Shown here in pieces: positions 8,115-17,479 of a stretch of DNA of 64,000 nt. The position numbers and the translations under genes were made by a program. Below the pieces are notes generated by a model that was given only the letters and a program-made list of their open reading frames with translations, was not told the origin of the DNA and ran no database searches. The DNA comes from Cellulomonas fengjieae. Lineage in GTDB: Bacteria; Actinomycetota; Actinomycetes; Actinomycetales; Cellulomonadaceae. The stretch lies in the NCBI RefSeq assembly GCF_018388465.1, contig NZ_CP074404.1, positions 3,410,001-3,474,000 of the forward strand, given 5' to 3'. Numbering within the stretch: the stretch's first letter is position 1; every line of letters starts with the position of its first letter.

Positions 8115-10204
8115 CAGGACATCCCTAGGGCAGTGACGAGAAGGTCGATGAGCTTGATGCCGACGAAGGGGGCGATGACGCCGCCGACGCCGTACACCAG
8201 CAGGTTGCGGCGCAGCAGCGCCGACGCGGACGACGGCCGGTAGCGGACCCCTCGCAGGGCGAGCGGGAGCAGCACCACGATGATCAGCGCGTTGAAGATG
8301 ACGGCCGACAGGATTGCCGACTGCGGGCTGGTCAGCTGCATGACGTTGAGCACGGCCAGCTGCGGGAATGCGACGACGAACATGGCCGGCAGGATCGCGA
8401 AGTACTTGGCGATGTCGTTGGCCACCGAGAACGTGGTCAGCGCCCCGCGGGTGATGAGCAGCTGCTTGCCGATCTCCACGATCTCCAGCAGCTTGGTCGG
8501 GTTCGAGTCGAGGTCGACCATGTTGCCCGCCTCCTTGGCGGCGGTCGTCCCGGTGTTCATCGCGACCCCGACGTCGGCCTGGGCCAGCGCCGGGGCGTCG
8601 TTGGTGCCGTCCCCGGCCATCGCGACCAGCCGGCCACCCTCCTGCTCCCGGCGGATCAGGGCGAGCTTGTCCTCCGGGGTGGCCTCGGCCAGCACGTCGT
8701 CGACGCCTGCCTCGGCACCGATCGCCTGGGCGGTCAGCGGGTTGTCGCCCGTGACCATGACCGTGCGGATGCCCATCGCGCGCAGCGCGTCGAACCTCTC
8801 GCGCATCCCCTCCTTGACGACGTCCTTCAGGTGGATGACGCCGAGCACGCGCGCGGGGGCGTCGCCGACCTGCTCGGCGACCACCAGGGGGGTGCCGCCC
8901 GACGCGGAGATCGCGTCGACGGTCGCCGCGACGTCGTCGCCGGGGTGCCCGCCGGTGGACCGGACCCAGTGCGTGACCGCCGCCGCGGCGCCCTTGCGCA
9001 CCGATCGGCCGGGCAGGTCGATGCCGCTCATCCGGGTGCGCGCCTGGAACGGCACGAGCTCGGCGCCGACGAGGTCCCCCTCGGGCCGCTCGCGCAGCCC
9101 GAACCGCTCCTTGACCAGCACGAGGACCGAGCGGCCCTCGGGGGTCTCGTCGGCCATCGACGACAGCTGCGCCGCGTCGGCGAGCACCGCGGGGTCGATG
9201 CCTGCGGCGGGCAGCAGGTCCGCCGCCTGCCGGTTGCCCAGCGTGATGGTGCCGGTCTTGTCCAGCAGGAGCACGTCGACGTCGCCGGCAGCCTCGACCG
9301 CGCGGCCGGACATCGCGAGCACGTTGCGCCGCACCAGGCGGTCCATCCCGGCGATCCCGATGGCGGACAGCAGCGCCCCGATGGTCGTGGGGATGAGGCA
9401 GACGAGCAGAGCGACGAGCACGATCATCGGCTGCCGGGCCCCGGAGTAGACGGCGAACGGCTGCAGCGTCACCACGGCGAGCAGGAAGATGATCGTCAGC
9501 GTGGTGAGCAGCACGTTGAGGGCGATCTCGTTGGGCGTCTTCTGCCGCTGCGAGCCCTCCACCAGCGCGATCATCCGGTCGACGAACGTCTGCCCGGCGG
9601 GCGCCGTGATGCGCACGACGATCCGGTCGGACAGCACGACGGTGCCACCCGTGACCGCGGACCGGTCGCCGCCGGACTCCCGGATCACCGGGGCGGACTC
9701 GCCCGTGATCGCGGACTCGTCGACGCTGGCCACGCCCTCGATGACGTCCCCGTCGCCGGGGATCGTCTCCCCCGCGACGACGACCACCACGTCGCCCACC
9801 TTCAGCGACGACGACGGGACCTCGGTGGTCGTGTCGCCCACCACGCGACGGGCGGTGGTCTCGCGCTGGGTGGCCCGCAGGCTGGCCGCCTGCGCCTTGC
9901 CGCGCCCCTCGGCCACGGACTCGGCGAGGGTGGCGAAGAGGACCGTGAGCCACAGCCAGACGGTGATGGACCACGCGAACAGGCTCGGGTCGACGACGGC
10001 GAGCACCGTGGTGAACGCGGCACCGACCTCGACCACGAACATGACGGGCGAGTCCCACAGCCGGCGCGGGTCCATCCCGCGCAGCGCGCCGGGCAGGGCC
10101 GCAGCGAGCTGTCGGGTCGACAGCATGGAGGCCGCGGCCGGGACCACGCGCGGCGTGGTCGGCGGCTTCTCGAGGAGGCCAGTGCTGCTCATGACGGTGT
10201 TCAT
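8114..10204 (-). CDS. kdpB: potassium-transporting P-type ATPase subunit B
   Basis: Catalytic P-type ATPase subunit that drives potassium uptake. Visible motifs: ITGESAPV in the actuator domain, the phosphorylated Asp in DKTGTIT (D315), [31 protein letters not shown] and [20 protein letters not shown]. The ATG chosen overlaps the kdpA stop (ATGA). A long open frame continues upstream but is a shadow of kdpA. The 696-residue length matches the family. Works with KdpA (channel), KdpC and KdpF in the membrane. Confidence 0.95.
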   Translation of the reverse strand: MNTVMSSTGLLEKPPTTPRVVPAAASMLSTRQLAAALPGALRGMDPRRLWDSPVMFVVEVGAAFTTVLAVVDPSLFAWSITVWLWLTVLFATLAESVAEGRGKAQAASLRATQRETTARRVVGDTTTEVPSSSLKVGDVVVVVAGETIPGDGDVIEGVASVDESAITGESAPVIRESGGDRSAVTGGTVVLSDRIVVRITAPAGQTFVDRMIALVEGSQRQKTPNEIALNVLLTTLTIIFLLAVVTLQPFAVYSGARQPMIVLVALLVCLIPTTIGALLSAIGIAGMDRLVRRNVLAMSGRAVEAAGDVDVLLLDKTGTITLGNRQAADLLPAAGIDPAVLADAAQLSSMADETPEGRSVLVLVKERFGLRERPEGDLVGAELVPFQARTRMSGIDLPGRSVRKGAAAAVTHWVRSTGGHPGDDVAATVDAISASGGTPLVVAEQVGDAPARVLGVIHLKDVVKEGMRERFDALRAMGIRTVMVTGDNPLTAQAIGAEAGVDDVLAEATPEDKLALIRREQEGGRLVAMAGDGTNDAPALAQADVGVAMNTGTTAAKEAGNMVDLDSNPTKLLEIVEIGKQLLITRGALTTFSVANDIAKYFAILPAMFVVAFPQLAVLNVMQLTSPQSAILSAVIFNALIIVVLLPLALRGVRYRPSSASALLRRNLLVYGVGGVIAPFVGIKLIDLLVTALGMS

Positions 10205-11865
10205 GACAAAGACTCCACGATGGGACCGAGGGACAGGACGGGGACGAAGGTGAGGCCGACGACCACGAGGGTCACCGTCACCAGCAGGCCGACGAACAGC
10301 GGGGTGTGCGTCGGCAGCGTGCCGGCGCCCTCGGGGGTCGTCTTCTGCCGCGCGAGGCGTCCGGCCAGGGCGAGGACGAGCGCGATGGGCACGAACCGCC
10401 CGATGAGCATCGCCAGGCCGAGCAGCGTGTTGTAGAACGGCGTCCCGCTGGTCAGCCCGCCGAAGCCGGAGCCGTTGTTGTTCCCGGCCGAGGCGAACGC
10501 GTAGACGATCTCCGAGAGGCCGTGCGGGCCGCCCTGCAGCTGACCGGCGAGGCCGGACGGCGTGGCGATCGCGATCGCGGAGCCGATCAGGACGACCGCG
10601 GGCATGGTCAGCACGTACAGCGCGACGAGCGTGATCTCGTGCTGGCCGACCTTCTTGCCCAGGTACTCCGGGGTGCGCCCGACCATGAGGCCGGCCAGGA
10701 ACACCGCGACGACGATCAGGACGACCATCCCGATCAGGCCGCTGCCGACACCGCCGGGCGAGACCTCGCCGAGCATCATCCCGAGCAGCGCCACACCGCC
10801 GCCCGGGGCCGTCAGCGAGTCGTGCATCGAGTTGACCGCACCCGTGGACGTCATGGTGGTGGAGGCAGCGAACAGCGCCGAGGCCGCCTCCCCGAAGCGG
10901 ACCTCCTTGCCCTCCATGGCCCCGCCCGCGGCACCGGGCGCCAGGCCGGGGCCGGCCATCTCGGCCCAGGTGAGCAGGCCGACGGCGGCGACCCAGAGGG
11001 TCGACATCGCGGCCAGGATCGCCCAGCCCTGCCGGCGGTCGCCGACCATGCGGCCGAACATCCGGGGCATCGCGAACGGGATCAGCAGCATGAGGACCAC
11101 CGACAGCGCGTTGGTCCACGGCGTCGGGTTCTCGTAGGAGTGCGCGGAGTTGGCGTTGAAGAAGCCGCCCCCGTTCGTGCCGAGCTGCTTGATCGCCTCC
11201 TGCGACGCCACGGGTCCGCCGAGCACGGACTGCGCGCCGCCGGCCAGCGTGCTGATCTCGGTGTGCGCGTTCAGGTTCTGGATCACGCCGGCGGCGGCCA
11301 GCACGAGGGCCGCGACGATCGCCAGCGGGAGCAGCACGCGGACCGTGCCCCGCACCAGGTCGGCCCAGAAGTTGCCGACGCGGCCGTCCGTGCCCGACCG
11401 GGAGAACCCGCGGGCCAGCGCGGCGAGCACCGCCAGGCCGACGGCGGCGGACACGAAGTTCTGCACCGCGAGCCCGGCCATCTGGAAGAGGTGACCGGCG
11501 GCGGCCTCACCGGAGTACCACTGCCAGTTCGTGTTGGTCACGAACGAGACGGCGGTGTTCCAGGCGCCCGCCGGGTCCAGCGGCCCCATGCCGATGGACA
11601 GCGGCAGCTTGTCCTGCAGCCTGCCGAGGCCGAACAGGAGGAGGACGGAGGCGAGAGAGAAGCCGAGCAGCGAGAGCAGGTAGGTGCTCCACTTCTGCTC
11701 CGCGTCGGGGTCCACCCGCATGACGCGGTAGCCGGCACGTTCCACGGCGAGGTGCCGCGTGGAGGTCATCACACGGAAGATGTAGTCACCGAGCGGCTTG
11801 TGCGTCGCGGCCAGGACCAGGACCACGATCCCGATCTGACCGATCGCGATCCACGTGGCGCTCAT
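10201..11865 (-). CDS. kdpA: potassium-transporting ATPase subunit A
   Basis: Channel-like subunit that selects potassium. About ten membrane helices, starting with [25 protein letters not shown]. Four degenerate selectivity-filter regions are recognisable, the clearest being [19 protein letters not shown] near residue 232. Full length at 554 residues. The start ATG overlaps the kdpF stop (ATGA). Confidence 0.95.
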   Translation of the reverse strand: MSATWIAIGQIGIVVLVLAATHKPLGDYIFRVMTSTRHLAVERAGYRVMRVDPDAEQKWSTYLLSLLGFSLASVLLLFGLGRLQDKLPLSIGMGPLDPAGAWNTAVSFVTNTNWQWYSGEAAAGHLFQMAGLAVQNFVSAAVGLAVLAALARGFSRSGTDGRVGNFWADLVRGTVRVLLPLAIVAALVLAAAGVIQNLNAHTEISTLAGGAQSVLGGPVASQEAIKQLGTNGGGFFNANSAHSYENPTPWTNALSVVLMLLIPFAMPRMFGRMVGDRRQGWAILAAMSTLWVAAVGLLTWAEMAGPGLAPGAAGGAMEGKEVRFGEAASALFAASTTMTSTGAVNSMHDSLTAPGGGVALLGMMLGEVSPGGVGSGLIGMVVLIVVAVFLAGLMVGRTPEYLGKKVGQHEITLVALYVLTMPAVVLIGSAIAIATPSGLAGQLQGGPHGLSEIVYAFASAGNNNGSGFGGLTSGTPFYNTLLGLAMLIGRFVPIALVLALAGRLARQKTTPEGAGTLPTHTPLFVGLLVTVTLVVVGLTFVPVLSLGPIVESLS

Positions 11866-11954
11866 CGGACCCTGTCCGAACGCAGCAGCTGGACGACGAG
11901 GTACACGAGGAGCGCGCCGGCGACCACGAGGCCGGCGAGGTCGAGGCCGCTCAC
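11862..11954 (-). CDS. kdpF: potassium-transporting ATPase subunit F
   Basis: A 30-residue single-helix peptide (VSGLDLAGLVVAGALLVYLV then QLLRSDRVR) matching the small lipid-like KdpF subunit that stabilises the Kdp complex. GTG start. It overlaps kdpA by four bases and the upstream small ORF by three. Size, position and helix plus basic tail are all as expected. Confidence 0.85.
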   Translation of the reverse strand: MSGLDLAGLVVAGALLVYLVVQLLRSDRVR

Positions 11955-12034
11955 GTGCGGTCCGCCGTGCGGGCGATGAGCGCGACGGCGGCGAAGAACA
12001 CCACGGTCAGCGCAAGGAAGGCCACATCGGCCAT
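11951..12034 (-). CDS. 27-residue membrane peptide heading the kdp operon
   Basis: Small ORF beginning MADVAFLALTVVFFAAVALI and ending ARTADRT: one predicted membrane helix with a charged tail. ATG start with an AAGGTG-like site upstream. Its TGA overlaps the kdpF GTG (GTGA), the same coupling style as every other junction in the operon. It resembles kdpF in size and design but has a different sequence. I infer an additional Kdp-associated micro-subunit; actinobacterial kdp operons often have a similar unnamed ORF here. Function is not established from the sequence. Confidence 0.7.
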   Translation of the reverse strand: MADVAFLALTVVFFAAVALIARTADRT

Positions 12035-12146
12035 GACTGTCACTGCACCTTCGACGACGGGCGGGCAGCCTGCGGGGGCAGCCCGGCGGCCCGCCTCGGG
12101 GCCGCACCCGCTGGTCTACGCCCGTCCCAGGCCCGCTCCGGCGGTC

Positions 12147-12184
12147 TTGACGGAACCCTGACGGTCACGCGGCCCGTCCTGACG
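12147..12184 (-). promoter_or_regulatory. phased TGACG direct repeats upstream of the kdp operon
   Basis: TGACG occurs at 12148, 12159 and 12180, spaced 11 and 21 bp apart, placing all three on the same DNA face. OmpR/PhoB-family regulators bind such direct repeats, so this may be the KdpE site. It lies about 115-150 bp upstream of the first small ORF and also upstream of the divergent gene. Confidence 0.4.
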
Positions 12185-12230
12185 CGATCCCGTCACCCGG
12201 GCGGCGGCACGCCCGGACGGGCGTGTCGCC

Positions 12231-12236
12231 TAGACT
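12231..12236 (+). promoter_or_regulatory. -10 hexamer of a probable leaderless transcript
   Basis: TAGACT ends 6 nt before the GTG of the next gene, with no ribosome-binding site in between. This is the actinobacterial leaderless arrangement seen repeatedly in the window. Confidence 0.55.
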
Positions 12237-12242
12237 CCCCCC

Positions 12243-12539
12243 GTGATCTTCAAGGCGGTGGGCGAGGGCAGGCCCTACCCGGACCACGGACTCGAGACGG
12301 CCAAGCAGTGGGCCGAGGTCCCGCCGCGCCAGGTGCGCCTGGACGAGCTCGTGACGACGAAGCGCACCCTCGACCTCGATGCGCTGCTGGCCGAGGACTC
12401 GACCTTCTACGGCGACCTGTTCGCGCACGTCGTGCAGTACCGCGGCGTGATGTACCTCGAGGACGGCCTGCACCGCGCCGTCCGGGCCGCCCTGCACCAG
12501 CGCGCCCTCCTGCACGCACGGGTGCTGGTGATCGCATGA
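12243..12539 (+). CDS. conserved ParB-like-fold small protein (antitoxin-like)
   Basis: A 98-residue soluble protein with a ParB/sulfiredoxin-like pattern: VRLDELVTTKRTLDLDALLA followed by YLEDGLHRAVRAALHQR, where DGLHR resembles the DGHHR of ParB-type domains. Similar proteins are sometimes called VapB-family antitoxins; no toxin partner is next to it, so I do not adopt that role. GTG start, leaderless-type promoter. It overlaps the following LytR_C gene by four bases (ATGA). Confidence 0.65.
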   Translation: MIFKAVGEGRPYPDHGLETAKQWAEVPPRQVRLDELVTTKRTLDLDALLAEDSTFYGDLFAHVVQYRGVMYLEDGLHRAVRAALHQRALLHARVLVIA

Positions 12540-13159
12540 CCGAGCAGGACCGCGGCCGCCAGCTGCGTCGACGGCACATGCACGAGCGCCAGGCGGTCAT
12601 CTTCGGTGTGCTGCTCGCCATTCTCGCGCTGGCCGGCCTGGGCGCCGCCGCGATGTTCACCGGCAGCCTCAACGTGCCGTTGCTCGCGCGCGAGTTCGCC
12701 ACGGAGTCCACGCCCGAGGCCACGCAGGACCCGTACCCGTGCCCCCCTGCCGGCGCGCTGCCGGTGGCCTACGGCCAGATCAGCGTCAAGGTCTACAACG
12801 CCACCAGCCGCGTCGGGCTGGCGGGTGACACGGCCGCCGACCTGTCGGAGCGCGGGTTCGTCATCGTGACCAAGGAGAACGCCCCCGCCACGTACGACGG
12901 CACGGCGCGGATCACCTTCGGCACGCAGGGCGTCGCCCAGGCGTACACGCTGGCCGCGCACATCGACGGCGCGGTCCTGAAGCTGGCGTCCCGCGCCGAC
13001 GCCACCGTGGACCTCGAGCTGGGGTCCGAGTTCGCCGAGATCAACCCGGCCGACGCCGTGACCCTCGACCCCGCTGCCCCGCTGATCGCCCCGGAGGGCT
13101 GCACGCCGTTCGACGAGGTGGTCGCCCCGGCGGAGACGCCGGCGCCCGCGGCCGGCTGA
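12536..13159 (+). CDS. LytR C-terminal domain membrane-anchored protein
   Basis: A 207-residue protein with a short basic cytoplasmic tail, one membrane helix at about 20-42 (VIFGVLLAILALAGLGAAAMF) and an extracellular LytR_C-like domain: ISVKVYNATSRVGLAGDTAADLSERGF. Similar domains occur at the end of LCP cell-wall ligases, here without the LCP enzyme. Translationally coupled to the preceding gene. Likely an envelope function; no catalytic residues are visible. Confidence 0.75.
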   Translation: MTEQDRGRQLRRRHMHERQAVIFGVLLAILALAGLGAAAMFTGSLNVPLLAREFATESTPEATQDPYPCPPAGALPVAYGQISVKVYNATSRVGLAGDTAADLSERGFVIVTKENAPATYDGTARITFGTQGVAQAYTLAAHIDGAVLKLASRADATVDLELGSEFAEINPADAVTLDPAAPLIAPEGCTPFDEVVAPAETPAPAAG

Positions 13160-13245
13160 CCTCACCGTGCGTGGACGCCACCGTCGTGCCACGGTGGGGC
13201 CCTCACCGTGGTCGCGGACCGCGGGCGATATGTGAGAGGACGACG

Positions 13246-13422
13246 ATGAGCGAGCGAGACGACGCCCCGGACCCCGTCACAGCGACCGCGCCGGAGGCGC
13301 CGCCGGCACCCGAGGACGCGGCCGACGACGAGAGCGCCCCGCAGCCCGGGGCGGTGTTCCCGGTGGGCGGCATGGGCACCGGCACGGCGCCGCCGCCGGT
13401 GGTTCCCGGCCGCTCGATCTGA
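13246..13422 (+). CDS. small acidic proline-rich protein
   Basis: A 58-residue ORF with an ATG preceded by GAGAGGA at good spacing. Composition is Ala/Pro/Asp/Glu-rich and probably disordered; it ends VVPGRSI. I do not recognise it. The ribosome-binding site and frame bias favour a real gene. Confidence 0.5.
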   Translation: MSERDDAPDPVTATAPEAPPAPEDAADDESAPQPGAVFPVGGMGTGTAPPPVVPGRSI

Positions 13423-13532
13423 CCCACGAGCGCGGATCCACGACGAGACGGGCCCGGACGGGCACGACGAGCGGGCTAGCCTGAGGACTCGCCCGTTCGT
13501 CCGCCCGCCCGGCCACGTCCTCGGAGGTCGCG

Positions 13533-14834
13533 CTGCTCCGCCGACTGCTGCACTCCACCACCGCCGTCTGGGTCGTCTTCGTCCTGGTGCACGGCTGGCT
13601 CGCGCTGGTCGGGCTGGTCCTGATCCCCCAGGAGGCGTTCTGGGACCTCGACCTCTACCGCTACTGGATGTGGCTGGGGATCAACCGCGGGGAGTGGCCG
13701 GTCCTGTCCGGCTCATGGGTGTACCCGGCGGGCGCGATCGTGCCCATGCTCCTGGCCGGTGTGGCCGGGACGGGTGGCGGACCCGCCTACGCGGGCGTCT
13801 GGGTCGTGCTGGTGACCGTGCTGGACGCGGTGGCGGTGGCGGTGCTGCTGCGCGCCCGCCGCCCTGGGCGCCCGGAGGAGGCCCCGACCACGCTGGGGGC
13901 CTGGTGGTGGCTGGCGTTCCTCGCGCTGCTGGGTCCCGTCGCGATGGGTCGGCTGGACGCGGTGATCGCGCCCGTGGTGGTCGTCGCGCTGTCGATCGCG
14001 CTGGACCACCCCCGCATCACGTCCGCGCTCCTGACGGCCGCCGCCTGGGTCAAGGTCGCACCCGGCGCCCTCGTGGTGGCCCTGTTCGTCGCGGTGCGCC
14101 GGCCGTGGCGCAGCGTCGTCGTGCCGGCCGCGATCGTCAGCGTGGCCGTCGTCGGCGTGGTCGCCGCGCTCGGCGGGATCACCCACGTGGCGTCCTTCCT
14201 CACCGAGCAGGAGGAGCGCGGGCTGCAGATCGAGGCTCCCGGCGCCACCCCCTGGCTGGTCGCGGGCCTCTTCTCGCCGTCCGTCGAGCGGTACCTCAAC
14301 GAACCCATCGTCACCTGGGAGATCCGCGGTCCGGGCTCGCAGGCTGCGGCGGACGTGCTCGGCGCCCTGTTCTTCGTCGCGCTCGGCGCGGCGGCGCTGC
14401 TGCTGTGGTGGCGCCGTGAGCACCTCGGCGCCCGCATGTGGGCCGGCGGGGTCGCGCGCACCGAGCTGCTGGTGCGCGGCGCCCTGCTGCTGACGCTCGC
14501 CATGCTGGTGTTCAACAAGGTGGGATCGCCGCAGTACATGGGCTGGCTGGCGCCGCCCGTCGCGGTCGCTCTCGCGCTGCGGCTGCCCGGTTGGCGCACG
14601 ACCGCGTGGCTGGTGCTGGGCGTCGCCGGGGCCACGCAGGTGGTGTTCCCGTGGTTCTACCCGGAGGTCCTCTCCGGGGGCGTGGCCGTCACCCTGACGC
14701 TGGCCGCCCGCAACGTCGCGCTGGTGGTGCTCCTCGTGCTCACGGTGCGCGCGCTGGTCGGGCCCCTGCCGGCCGACGATCAGCCGGACCTGCGCCGCCA
14801 GGACCGGATCACCAGCGTCAGCCCCGCCGCGTAG
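13533..14834 (+). CDS. GT87-like membrane mannosyltransferase, probable CTG start
   Basis: Polytopic GT-C-type glycosyltransferase (DUF2029/GT87 pattern) that would transfer mannose from a polyprenyl donor. About ten helices; an early acidic motif EAFWDLDLYRYW matches the catalytic-loop position. No ATG, GTG or TTG lies between the upstream in-frame stop and GTG 13587, but starting there would cut into the first helix. A CTG at 13533 has a GGAGG 5 nt upstream and restores a basic N-terminus (LLRRLLHS) plus the first helix. The 3' end overlaps the convergent acyltransferase by 55 bp. Confidence 0.75.
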   Translation: MLRRLLHSTTAVWVVFVLVHGWLALVGLVLIPQEAFWDLDLYRYWMWLGINRGEWPVLSGSWVYPAGAIVPMLLAGVAGTGGGPAYAGVWVVLVTVLDAVAVAVLLRARRPGRPEEAPTTLGAWWWLAFLALLGPVAMGRLDAVIAPVVVVALSIALDHPRITSALLTAAAWVKVAPGALVVALFVAVRRPWRSVVVPAAIVSVAVVGVVAALGGITHVASFLTEQEERGLQIEAPGATPWLVAGLFSPSVERYLNEPIVTWEIRGPGSQAAADVLGALFFVALGAAALLLWWRREHLGARMWAGGVARTELLVRGALLLTLAMLVFNKVGSPQYMGWLAPPVAVALALRLPGWRTTAWLVLGVAGATQVVFPWFYPEVLSGGVAVTLTLAARNVALVVLLVLTVRALVGPLPADDQPDLRRQDRITSVSPAA

Positions 14835-16000
14835 CCGACGCCGAGCACGCCCAGGTACGGCCCGTAGAAGCGCCGCAGCACCGGGTGCGCGATCGCGGCG
14901 GCGCCACCCATGGCCGCTGCCGTCGCCACGGCACGGGCACCGCGTGCGCCCACCGTGTGCGCCGCGAGGGGCAGCCGCGCGACGCCCGCGTCGGCCGCCG
15001 CAGCGGCATAGAGCTTGACCGGGACACCGTTGACGGCCTGCTTCCAGACGCCCCGGGCCCCGGTGGCCATGTGCTCGGCGGCCGCCCTGCGCATGCTCGA
15101 CGTGGTCAGCGGGGCGGGCGGCCGCAGGCCGCGCCGGGTCAGCTCCGAGGTCACCAGGACGCCGGCCACCGACCCCGCGGTGAGCCACGCTGCCGCGGGC
15201 AGGATCCGGCGGGGGTTGGCCACGCCGACGATCGCCAGGTACATCTCCATCGTCACGGGCCAGCTCACCGCCTCGGCGAACCCCCACACGGCCGCCCCGG
15301 CCATCCCGGCCCGGCCGTCCATGGCGCGGTGCAGGGTGCGCCAGGTGCGGGACTCCGAGCCGGTCGCGGGGCCCTCCCCCAGCAGGGCCTCGAGCTGGTG
15401 GACGACCGGCGACATGTCGTCGTCGACGAGGTCCTCGGGCTGGATCGGGTGGCCGAGCCGGACCTCGACCGGGCCGGGGTGGAGTCCGCCACCCTTGGGC
15501 AGCAGGTCGTGCGTGCCGACGATCGCGACCGGCAGCAGCGGGACGTCGAACTCCCGCGCGAGCCGGACCGCTCCGCTGCGCAGCTCCTGGAGCCGGCCGT
15601 CGGGGCTGCGGGTGCCCTCGGGGAAGACCAGCAGGCTGGAGCCGGCGCCGAGCACCGCCTGCGCGCCCTCGACCAGCCCCGCGTACCCGCCGCCGCCCTG
15701 GCGCTGCACCGGGACCGCCCCGATCGCGAGCTTCAGGCCGCGTCGCATCCACGCCTTCTCGAACCAGTAGTCCTCGGCCGCGACCACCACCGGCTTGTAC
15801 GGGGCGGGGAAGGCGGCGATCAGGGCAGGCGTGTCGGCGTGCGAGCTGTGGTTGGCGACGATCACCATCGCTTCGTAGGGCGCCGAGCCGCGCACCTTGT
15901 ACCCGCCGACCAGGTGGAACACGTTGCGCCAGAACGTGTGCCGAGCGGCGCCCGCGAGGTTGAACCCCGGCGGCAGGCCGACCCTGCGCCGGGGCGTCAC
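14780..16000 (-). CDS. 1-acylglycerol-3-phosphate acyltransferase-like protein with C-terminal membrane region
   Basis: PlsC-type acyltransferase of phospholipid synthesis. The catalytic NHSSHAD (H-x4-D) motif is near residue 50 and FPEGTRSPDG is the substrate-binding motif. The first 230 residues are the PlsC fold. A hydrophobic C-terminal half (about 250-406) with several helices is unusual for a plain PlsC. GTG start overlaps the cdsA-like stop (GTGA). It forms one unit with the CDP-diglyceride synthase and CDP-alcohol transferase upstream. Confidence 0.8.
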   Translation of the reverse strand: MTPRRRVGLPPGFNLAGAARHTFWRNVFHLVGGYKVRGSAPYEAMVIVANHSSHADTPALIAAFPAPYKPVVVAAEDYWFEKAWMRRGLKLAIGAVPVQRQGGGGYAGLVEGAQAVLGAGSSLLVFPEGTRSPDGRLQELRSGAVRLAREFDVPLLPVAIVGTHDLLPKGGGLHPGPVEVRLGHPIQPEDLVDDDMSPVVHQLEALLGEGPATGSESRTWRTLHRAMDGRAGMAGAAVWGFAEAVSWPVTMEMYLAIVGVANPRRILPAAAWLTAGSVAGVLVTSELTRRGLRPPAPLTTSSMRRAAAEHMATGARGVWKQAVNGVPVKLYAAAAADAGVARLPLAAHTVGARGARAVATAAAMGGAAAIAHPVLRRFYGPYLGVLGVGYAAGLTLVIRSWRRRSG

Positions 16001-16872
16001 GCGAGCACCGCCGCGAGCGGCAGCACCAGGAGCAGGGAGTCGACACGGTCGAGCAGCCCACCGAACCCGGGCAACCAGGACCCGGCGTCCTTGACCCCGG
16101 CGCGGCGCTTCACCATGGACTCCAACAGGTCTCCTCCGACACTTCCGAGCAGGACCGCGACGAACAGCCCCGGCGAGGCGGAATCCAGCACGACCAGCAC
16201 GATCGCAGCGCCGACGGCGGCTCCGACCATACCGCCGACGGTCTTGTTCGGACTGAGCCGCGACAGCGGGCGCCGCGCCCAGGCGAACCGGCGCAGGCCG
16301 GTCCCGCCGCACCAGGCGGCGATGTCGGTGGCAGCCGCGGCGAAGCACAGCAGGTACGCATCGCTGCCGACGACCACGAGGTTGGCCAGCGACCAGCACA
16401 GCCAGATCGAGCCGAACGCGGTCAGGGTGGCGCGCTCCAGGCCGCGCTGCGAGTCGCCGGCCAGCAGCGCGGGCACCGCGCACAGCAGCGCGACCAGCGG
16501 CACGATCGCGAGCAGGTCGGGGTCGAGCCACGCCGCGAGCGGGTAGACGACCGCGAGCACCAGCAGGATCGCCGTCTCGGCGCGGGGCAGCCGGACCATC
16601 GCGGCGAACTCGCGGACGGCCTGCAGCGCCAGGAGAGCCGCGAGCACGGCCGTCGGCCCGGGTCCGAGCCACATCGGGATGCCGATGACGGGCAGGATCA
16701 GCGCCCACGTGGTCCACCGCCGGCGCAGCTCGGGCTTGCCCGACAGGAACACGGGGACCGCGGCGACGACCAGGATCACGACGCTGACCAGCAGCAGCCA
16801 GACGGCGCGACCCTCCAGGTCGAGGTGCCACCCGGCCAGCTGGAGGTGGATCGCCAGGCCGTCGGGGCTCAC
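15997..16872 (-). CDS. phosphatidate cytidylyltransferase (CdsA family)
   Basis: Integral membrane enzyme making CDP-diacylglycerol from phosphatidate and CTP. About eight helices. The family signature is clear: LSRLSPNKTVGGMVGA and the C-terminal GFGGLLDRVDSLLL. The 291-residue length is normal. GTG start overlaps the preceding gene (GTGA). As it lies in a dedicated operon, it may be a second CdsA paralogue rather than the housekeeping copy. Confidence 0.88.
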   Translation of the reverse strand: MSPDGLAIHLQLAGWHLDLEGRAVWLLLVSVVILVVAAVPVFLSGKPELRRRWTTWALILPVIGIPMWLGPGPTAVLAALLALQAVREFAAMVRLPRAETAILLVLAVVYPLAAWLDPDLLAIVPLVALLCAVPALLAGDSQRGLERATLTAFGSIWLCWSLANLVVVGSDAYLLCFAAAATDIAAWCGGTGLRRFAWARRPLSRLSPNKTVGGMVGAAVGAAIVLVVLDSASPGLFVAVLLGSVGGDLLESMVKRRAGVKDAGSWLPGFGGLLDRVDSLLLVLPLAAVLA

Positions 16873-17453
16873 GCGAGCTCCGCCCGGATCCGGGCGAGGC
16901 GCGCCCCCGTGGTGACCACGGACATCACGACGATCACCCAGAGCAGGACCGCCCAGATCACGGGCAGCGCGACGACGAGCACAACCGCGAGGCACCGTTC
17001 GGTCTTGCCGAACGGTCCCCCGTTCAGCCGCGGTGCACCCGCCCCCGCACCGGCCAGCGACGCGAACGTGGGCATGCTCGCGGCGAGGGTGGCGACGAGC
17101 ACGAGGACGACGGCGTCAGGACCCTGCGTCCGGTCCAGCAGCACGGCCAGGCCCGCGAACATCAGCAGGTCGCCGGCCCGGTCGCCCAGCTCGTTGACGA
17201 CGAACCCCCACGGCCGCGACACCCCGCGCGCCCGGGCGACCGCACCGTCGAGGTTGGCCCCCGCCAGCCGGCCGGCCAGCAGCACCAGGGCCGGCAGCCA
17301 CCACCCGAGGGCGATCGCGACGCCCGCGAGCGCGGCGCTGATCACCCCCAGCCACGTGAACACCTCCGGCGAGACGTCCTTGCGGACGGCCCACTGCACG
17401 ATGCGGTCGAGCCGACGGGTGTACCAGGGTTTGAGTGCATACAGGCCGCGCAT
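16869..17453 (-). CDS. CDP-alcohol phosphatidyltransferase family protein with degenerate motif
   Basis: A 194-residue membrane protein of the CDP-alcohol phosphotransferase fold. The signature is recognisable but altered: NLDGAVARARGVSRPWGFVV followed by NELGDRAGD. Compared with D-x2-DG-x2-AR-x8-G-x3-D-x3-D, the first Asp is Ala and the third is Asn, while the second and fourth remain. A TAGGGT hexamer ends 6 nt before the ATG, so the operon is probably leaderless. Product unknown; its neighbours make CDP-diacylglycerol. Confidence 0.78.
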   Translation of the reverse strand: MRGLYALKPWYTRRLDRIVQWAVRKDVSPEVFTWLGVISAALAGVAIALGWWLPALVLLAGRLAGANLDGAVARARGVSRPWGFVVNELGDRAGDLLMFAGLAVLLDRTQGPDAVVLVLVATLAASMPTFASLAGAGAGAPRLNGGPFGKTERCLAVVLVVALPVIWAVLLWVIVVMSVVTTGARLARIRAELA

Positions 17454-17479
17454 GCCGGGACCCTAACGAGTCCCGGCGC

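Noticed and set aside
12035-12242. Riboswitch before the kdp operon
   Set aside because: Some kdp operons have c-di-AMP riboswitches, but I see none of the conserved segments and the region is short.
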